In this document: positions 57,590-64,000 of the stretch, piece after piece
How positions within the stretch are numbered: the stretch's first letter is position 1
Layout of the letters: each line of letters starts with the position of its first letter
NCBI GenBank assembly: GCA_031216445.1
Contig: CM062205.1
Coordinates: 14,112,001-14,176,000 of the forward strand
Source of the DNA: Lateolabrax maculatus
Lineage: Eukaryota; Chordata; Actinopteri; Acropomatiformes; Lateolabracidae
Direction of reading: 5' to 3'
DNA: 64,000 nucleotides
Notes under the pieces: model-generated
What the model saw: only the letters and a program-made list of their open reading frames with translations
Databases searched by the model: none
What the model was told of the DNA's origin: nothing
Translations under genes and position numbers: made by a program

Positions 57590-58080
57590 AGCGTCTGGGC
57601 TGTCCTGATAGCAAAGAAGGAGTAGCAGCCTATCCATCTGCCTGCCCGGGGCCTGCCAATGAAGAGAGTGGAGCAGAGGTCCTCATTCATAACAATAGCC
57701 ATTAACAATGCTAACAGCACTGCTGTTGTGGCTGGGGTTAGCAGGGACGTGGACAGGGGGCTGCAAGGGCTGGGACTGCAGGGGCCAGACAGTAAAGTGC
57801 GAGCGGGGGCCTGGGAGGGCCTGTCGCCGGGCAGAGTTGGAGATTGCAGAGATTCGATAGGTTTACGGGACAGACAGCGCTCTAAAGCATGTTGTTAGGG
57901 CGTTAAGCAAGCCCTCAGAGTCTCCCAGGTCTGTAAAGAAATATTGATTTCTCTTTTTTTGCCTGTGGTCAGACAGCAGTCAAGTCCTGTCCATAAGAAG
58001 CTCGCCGCTCTCTCATATTGCCTTGTGGCTTCATGCCCAGTTATTTAGGAGTCTGCAGTTCAGCAATTTCAGATGTTGTG
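57590..58080. promoter_or_regulatory. Candidate CNE with paired SOX words
   Basis: AACAATAG (57691-57698) and AACAATG (57704-57710) lie in the same orientation, 13 bp apart, inside CATTCATAACAATAGCC and the sequence after it. The GC content is above the local average. AACAGCA-C-TGCTGTT follows as a short palindrome. Confidence 0.4.
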
Positions 58081-58329
58081 GGGTGTTTTTATTTTCTAAA
58101 AAACATTCTTAAAAATGTGAAAAAAAAGAATCTTAAAACCAAAACTGAATTTGAACTTGATTTCAGAAAATATTAAGCAAGTGCAGACTGCATAGCAAAA
58201 TAGCAACACCAGAGAAAAAGGGAAAGTAATTTACGAAGCAAGCACTGCCTCAGCAAAAATACAGTACAATGTGTGTGAACCTACTGACAGTCACACAATA
58301 GCTGTAATGATGCCCAAGTAGGCCAAATT

Positions 58330-58600
58330 TACCTCTAGTATATCCCCGGCTTCCCTCCTGAGTTTTGACACATTTTCACATTTATCAGGAATGCCTATCT
58401 GTCTCCAGTAACAACAAAAGGCACCTCCTCTAAAGAACAACACTGCATGGAGCCTCCTGTGAAATGGTTACAGTAGGCCCTCCCTCACCATGCCTCTCAT
58501 CCCTCCAATCAAACTGTCAAAAAAGCACAGTCCTTTGTATTGAGCGTTTTAATTAGATTTGGATGGATTTCAAATCTGCTCTTGTTTCCTGGAATGATTT
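58330..58600. promoter_or_regulatory. Candidate CNE
   Basis: GTAACAACAAAAGG and TCCTTTGTATTGAG are SOX-type words on opposite strands. CCAATCAAACTG and TTTAATTAGATTTGG add homeodomain words. Repeat-free. Confidence 0.4.
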
Positions 58601-59384
58601 TGAGTGAAAGAAGAAACCCTACAACAAGATTAACCACAAATCTATCCTTTAGCTACTAAAATCTGTCCATCTGCCCATCCATTCAAACACACGGTGGAGT
58701 GTTTGTAGATATTAAAAATTAACATATTATCTGTTTCTGTTGTTTAGACACAGAATTAATTCCTCATTTTGAAAACATGCATACAACACATGAGGGGACA
58801 CCAGGAACATAAAGTAGATTTACAGTACATTTATGCAATTTGCATTTCTTTCAATGATATGTAAGTCTCCTAAACCACCACTTGTATGTACACAGTCTAG
58901 ACTGCTGTGGGTGTAACTTAACTTGATTAATCGGCTATATCATTCTCCTATTCCTCCTACATGCAGTATGGTATAGGTATGCACTTGAGCCTCTCAACGT
59001 GTTTTCATCAATAGAATTGAATTTGTCCACAGGGCAGTGAAACATACTGTATACCATCAATGGTTCTGATCAATATCATCCCGTTATGGCAACTTATTCT
59101 AGGTGGCACAATCAATACCGCACATCGTCAACATCGCCGTCTTCCAGACTAATAGTCTTCAGTATCCAATATAGACTTCAGCAATCTGTCTCCAAGACTT
59201 TTAACAGACATACAATACAGGCTAAAAGTATGAGTGCATGTAAAGGTATGGACAGTTCTCAGTAATGTACCAACCAAAGCGTAAAGATTTTTTCCCTCAC
59301 AGTGTGTTTTTACAGTTTTTAGAAGCAAACATGGTGGGTAAACAACTTGATGGCTCACAAGGAAATTGCCTGGAAACCTGACGC
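58601..59384. other. Intergenic, no gene seen
   Basis: Ordinary AT-rich DNA. Octamer ATTTGCAT at 58838-58845. Confidence 0.5.
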
Positions 59385-59600
59385 AGGCCACGCATAATTT
59401 GCCGACAAAATTGTCAATGAGTTAATGATCATGGAGAATTGGCAGAGCGTTGCAGCTTTTCAATCCATCTCTAATGCTTTCATTTCTATTGGCAGGCGCG
59501 GATCTTTCTCCCCTTGGTGACAACAAAGACCTTGTACCAACACTGTCTGCTGATCCCATAATGTACCGAGACTGAAATGAAATCATTTTCCTTTCACTTT
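59385..59600. promoter_or_regulatory. Candidate CNE with consensus SOX site
   Basis: AACAAAG (59522-59528) matches the SOX consensus in GACAACAAAGACC. Also GTCAATGAGTTAATGATC and CTCTAATGC. Repeat-free. Confidence 0.4.
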
Positions 59601-61868
59601 CACTTGTTTGAATCTGCCTCCAACACCATTTGGGGTAAAAGTTTACGTTTGGAGCTTTAGATTGGTTCTAGTATTTCACTGCAGTAGCATTAAGCATTGG
59701 TTCTTGTCTGTGACCATCTTGTTGGCTGGTGAAACAAATATTACAGGAACACCTTTATCGTGTCTGCTCATTGTAAAGGAAGCTATTGATTTCATCATTG
59801 TATTATATATATCTGTAGAAAAAGGGAGGTTACAGCCATGGCTGCTATCAGTGGGGACTGCATTAAAGGGGGCCACGTTGGTGGGGGCGTGTTGTTTAAG
59901 GTTCCTGTGAAACAAGGAATTACAATCCAGCAAATCCAGCTGGAGTCACAGATTAATGTCTTTAAAGGCTTAAAGGCACTAAAACAGTTTGTTATACTCA
60001 AAGACAGGATTTTACAAAGCTGGAAAGTTATCACAGCAACAACTATTTTATCTTTCGTCACTGTTGGTTTGAACGCGGCCTCATACACAAATTATTATAT
60101 TACTGAGTTGTTGAATGTATTGTTTTGTTATAATCATTACATTTGAGTATATAGAGGAAAAGATTTAACTAGATCTCTGCTCGCTGCCAGATGATCAGAT
60201 TTATGTAGGCTGAGCTGTATGGGCTAGTTATCAGAACTGGTCCTGCAGGCTAACTGAGAGAAAAATGTGCTTCCCTGAGAAGCCATCTGTGTTGTCTGAT
60301 TGATTGACTGATGCTATGTTAATACCGTCTGTTCCGTTTTCTGTCCCTGTTTCATAAAAACTTGGGAGAACCATAGTCACTGTGTAACTGTAACGTCTGC
60401 AGTTCAATTCTGGCCTTGGACCTTTCCCTCCACTCTCTCACAGCCCATGTATCCTGTTAATCTCTACAGTCAACAGTCAAAAACGCTCTTTGGCTGAACC
60501 CATAATGGTGACACTGAGTGAAAAACACTGAACATTGACTTTCTTCCAAAGAACAAGGAACTCACCTCTCTTCTAATTGTACCTATATCTCTCCTCTGAT
60601 ACTCTCCTTAAACACTGTTTCACCAATACAAATCATCAATACACCTCATGTGTGTACACTGATAGATACATATAAATAAATACATAAATATAAAATAGAT
60701 GTTCAATTTTTTTTGTTTTACTTCATGGCTTAAATAGCATTGCCTCATAGGTATCCTGAAGAAAATTAAAAGTTTCCATCTGTTTGATGCTGAGAGTCAA
60801 TATGCATTTGTTTTCTATGGTGTGTAATACTCTGGTGGCTGGTTTTTTCACGCACCTGAGTGCTTATTCAGAGCTCAACATCCTCAAAGGTAACTTGTGA
60901 GATTCATTATTCAAATGCTTGGAAGAAAATTATTTTCTTATTTGCAATAGCTGAAGGCTGTTTTGCCTTCTTGCCGTATTTGTCAATAAAATCCAATTCA
61001 GACACCTGCGGTCCACAAGAGCTGAGATTTTCTATCTGAAGTAAAACAATGTTTTAGGACGGGCTGCACCCTGTACCCCCAACCCTCTCCTATCAGTGCA
61101 TGCCGAGGATAATCTGCACAGACATTCTGGCTCCTTCTCAAAAAAAGAAAGGTTGGCAGGAGAAATGTTATTGCTTTTAGATTATTATGGCAGCTGATAT
61201 TTGTGGAACATCAGGGTCTTTAAGGAAAAATAGTGTCCCCCCACATAGTCTTGCTAGCTTCCTTACATCCTCCAACTATGACCCTTCCACTTCTGTCTAA
61301 TCCTCTTTATATGTGGAAACTTGCAAATGCTAATGAAAGCCACCTACATGTACACACAAGAAGTAGGGTTCCATAGATGCAGTAGATAAATTATATAATA
61401 TAATCAATATATATACAAAGCAACCTCTATTATTTGAATAAACAGCAACTAAATTGCAACAATGCATCAAATTGTTGATATTTTATTGATATATTGACAT
61501 ATACCAATTTATGCTAGTTCTTTCCTTTGAATCCCCATAAATTGGCTTTAAGCCAGTTTTTTTAGGTCAGAAGGTGACTTATTGCTGGCATCAAAACTGC
61601 AGGGCTGACCCTTTCACACAGAACATGAATCGAGAAGACAAGTGCACAGACATGGTCCAAGAGGGTCTTGATTACCTGCCTGTTTGTCCTTCCACTCTTT
61701 GCCCTCTTATAGCGCGTTCGTCTTCTCAGCATACATAATTGAATTCACTATCACATTTAAAATGAGAAAAAAAAAAAATCGTGTAAAATCAGTGACCCTG
61801 CTCAAATAAGGTGCAACATTCCTCACTGTACTCATTTTAAAATGCAGGAATTGTGGTCTGCTTGTCTA
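59601..61868. other. Intergenic, no gene seen
   Basis: Overlapping short open frames at 59608-60146 show no family features. 61540-61760 is complex (CTTGATTACC, ATAATTGAATTC) and may be regulatory. A12 run near 61770. Confidence 0.5.

Positions 61869-61908
<40 letters not shown>
61869..61908. repeat. (GT)n microsatellite
   Basis: About 18 GT units followed by a G-rich tail (GGGGGGCGGGGG) to about 61923. Confidence 0.95.
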
Positions 61909-61912
<4 letters not shown>

Positions 61913-62184
61913 GGGGGCGGGGGCCACAAGTACCTGTGCAAATGCCTTGCACACTCCTAGAAGTCTGCTTCAAGTAATACATTTTTACATCATGTGAAAA
62001 TGAGAATTTCAGTCATTTTTTCCCCCTGAATCACCCCCTGCATTGGATTTTGTGCACCGGCTGACACTACTCAATAACTGTAAGCTCTTGATACATGTCA
62101 TAAAGCATGAACTCTGTCCGCTGATAATGAAGCAGGTGACTGCTGTATGGCTTCAGAATGGTCTCAAATGCACAGTTTAATGAC

Positions 62185-62188
<4 letters not shown>

Positions 62189-62220
<32 letters not shown>

Positions 62221-62232
62221 AGTGTGTGCGTG
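62189..62232. repeat. (GT)n microsatellite
   Basis: About 15 GT units, then degenerate copies. It lies 320 bp from the GT repeat at 61869. Confidence 0.95.
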
Positions 62233-62239
62233 TCATCCT

Positions 62240-62780
62240 TGTGTGGCTCTTTCGCAAGGCTCCTGTCAGGTCCGTAATTGACAGTCTAAGTGGGGCAGCC
62301 GAGAGGCCAGGCCCTGTTAATTTATTTTCTCAGACTCTCCATCCATATTTATGAGCCCCTGCTGTTTTGTCTATCACCACCGATCAAACTTACTGTGTAA
62401 TTGTACTCGCTAAAGCAAGAGAGCCACGTGTGAGTGGTCACTCGGCCCGCAACATTCACATTAGTCTTTATTATTTCATTAATTCATACCCCCGGACCAG
62501 GACGGAGAGGTAGAGAGAAATAGAGAGAGAGAGAGGGAGAGAAAGATGCCAGTGGTGACCATGATTAGAGATCAGGAATAGAATAAGCTGCCAGAATCAG
62601 GTCATTATGCCAGCACCCTCTGATCTGGCTGAAACTAATTGCTGTGGCTCCTGTGGGTGTGGGTCCCATCTCCTTTTAGCCCTAATAGCTGTGTCTATCA
62701 TGGTGTGGCACAAACTCATTCATCATACACCATCATTAATGCAATGATATTCTAAACACAATAATCTCTAAGCTTAGGGA
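62240..62780. promoter_or_regulatory. Candidate CNE block
   Basis: Two complex segments (62240-62490 and 62550-62780) separated by a GA repeat (about 62510-62541). Words: CCGTAATTGAC, CTGTTAATTTATT, CATTAATTCAT, AACTAATTGC and CATCATTAATGC. High homeodomain-word density. Confidence 0.4.
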
Positions 62781-63479
62781 AAACGCATCCTAATTTAAAC
62801 CAATAATAATCAGTACTATGCATCATCTAGCTTTAATGTAAGATCACCTGCTATGCTTTAAGTCCAATGATTCAGTGTTGAATTGCATTATATTTACCTC
62901 AGCAGGGAAAATTCATTGCAGTCTACAGGCAACACACAAGGCATGTTGGTGTTTACCTCCAGTCATCCCCCTTTAATGAATTTAATTTGTTTACAAACTA
63001 ACCTCAAGGAAATATTTGCTGGAGAGACCTTGATGTTTGTGGTGTTAGATGGGGGCATACCTGTATCGTCAGGGGTAATAGTGTAATTATGTGCTATTTT
63101 GATCCCACAAACATACATTCATTTCCATTCATTATGACTTGTTATGTTTTCATCAAAACAACACTGCAGCCTGATGTAAGCATGCATAATGGGGATTACT
63201 GTAAGTGGCCTGGTGTCGGCCAGCTCCAGTTTCTCTCTGAACCATCATGTTAAAAAAAAAAAACAGTTCAGCCCTAGTTAATGCAGACTTAGGCTCACTT
63301 CAAGTAAAGTTTCACATGTTAGGATTAAGTAACATTTGTGACATTCTTGTTGCATGAATTACATTGCTCTGTGGTTGTTAAGAAATATTTAATAAGTATT
63401 ATGAACTTGGTTTTTGTATTAGGTCCAGAGACTCAACAATGCATACTTAAAAGGCAGCACTTAATGTGCACTGGGTAAA
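62781..63479. other. Intergenic, no gene seen
   Basis: AT-rich with an A12 run near 63252. No cluster stands out. Confidence 0.5.
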
Positions 63480-63760
63480 TCATTTAAGTCGCTCATTTAC
63501 TCGAGCTCAAAAGCTTTAATTTGCATGTTGTTTTCACATTTTCATCCTCACGTTTTTCTCTCTTTTAAAAATCTCTGATTGAGTGCAGTTGCTAATGGCT
63601 GCATTGTGAGTTATAAACTACAAATGAATTCTCTTCAGTCCAAATGAAACTTACTCTGATATGGGCTTCCAGCATGCATTGATGATTATAGAAACCCTCC
63701 CCGTGAAATTGTCTTTGTAATTGTCTCACTGCTCATGGTAAGCTTGATACTTCCCTAATA
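63480..63760. promoter_or_regulatory. Candidate CNE with octamer and SOX words
   Basis: Octamer ATTTGCAT (63519-63526) in CTTTAATTTGCATG. Then GTTGCTAATGGC, and three overlapping or adjacent SOX-type words in ATTGTCTTTGTAATTGTC (63708-63725). Repeat-free. Confidence 0.4.
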
Positions 63761-64000
63761 AACCAAACTGAGAAGATATCGAAGGCATTTAGATAACCTT
63801 GCAGAGTAAAATTGCTCCCCCAAATGTTTTAACTTTTAAATGTTACGAACTATCCCCATTTCATTTGGTTATTTTTACCAATGTATGGAGTGTATCAGTT
63901 TAATTTTCATTTGATCAATATACTCTGTGCACTCAAACCAAACACAAAAGAAAGGTTACAAAGTAAAAGGAAAAGAGCTAAATGTATGTTTGTAATGTTT
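63761..64000. other. Intergenic, no gene seen
   Basis: AT-rich end of the window with no recognisable element. Confidence 0.5.

Noticed and set aside
59608..60146. Two overlapping ORFs of about 100 codons, with antisense partners
   Set aside because: Different frames, hydrophobic or mixed composition, no family features. Likely chance.
1..64000. tRNA, rRNA, known miRNA, viral or retroelement coding sequence
   Set aside because: I looked for tRNA-like B boxes, familiar miRNA cores (let-7, miR-9, miR-124) and transposase or reverse-transcriptase motifs in the translated frames, and found none convincing.

Overview
This looks like a 64 kb piece of ray-finned (teleost) fish nuclear DNA. It is AT-leaning and CpG-poor outside one island, it is full of CA/GT and CT microsatellites and homopolymer runs, and it carries one degenerate fish-type MITE-like element. 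It holds one gene I can recognise: an intronless SoxC transcription factor gene, sox11, on the minus strand at 2174-3322 (382 codons). The HMG box and the C-terminal activation domain match the SOX11 family closely. Teleosts usually have two copies (sox11a and sox11b), and I cannot tell from the window alone which one this is.

Layout. 1-2173 is the probable sox11 3' UTR and its flank. 2174-3322 is the CDS. About 3323-3545 is the probable 5' UTR. A CCAAT/GC-box promoter lies at about 3570-3650, inside a CpG-rich island of roughly 2.2-4.15 kb. From about 4.3 kb to 64 kb I find no believable protein-coding exon and no tRNA, rRNA or recognisable miRNA. On the transcript this stretch lies 5' of sox11, so the window is mainly the upstream gene desert of a developmental regulator.

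The desert is not uniform. Microsatellites, homopolymers and a few short inverted repeats alternate with 150-1000 bp blocks that are free of simple repeats. These blocks are rich in homeodomain (TAATTA, CTAAT), POU-octamer (ATGCAAAT), SOX (AACAATG, AACAAAG) and FOX-type words. I list them as candidate conserved non-coding elements (CNEs). The criteria are only these: high sequence complexity, no simple repeat, no coding potential, and clustered developmental transcription-factor words. No alignment was possible, so their confidence is deliberately low.

The strongest signal I can count directly is an excess of perfect octamer words. I counted at least 16 in the window, 9 of them between 38.5 and 47.2 kb. 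One cluster at 45918-45970 combines two octamers, a MORE-like dimer site and a SOX word. A perfect 12-bp MORE palindrome lies at 53374-53385. SoxC proteins are known to cooperate with class III POU factors (Brn1/Brn2), so these are reasonable candidates for POU/SOX-driven enhancers of sox11, possibly autoregulatory. That is inference. I saw no bacterial-type operon, CRISPR array, phage or other self-contained novel system.
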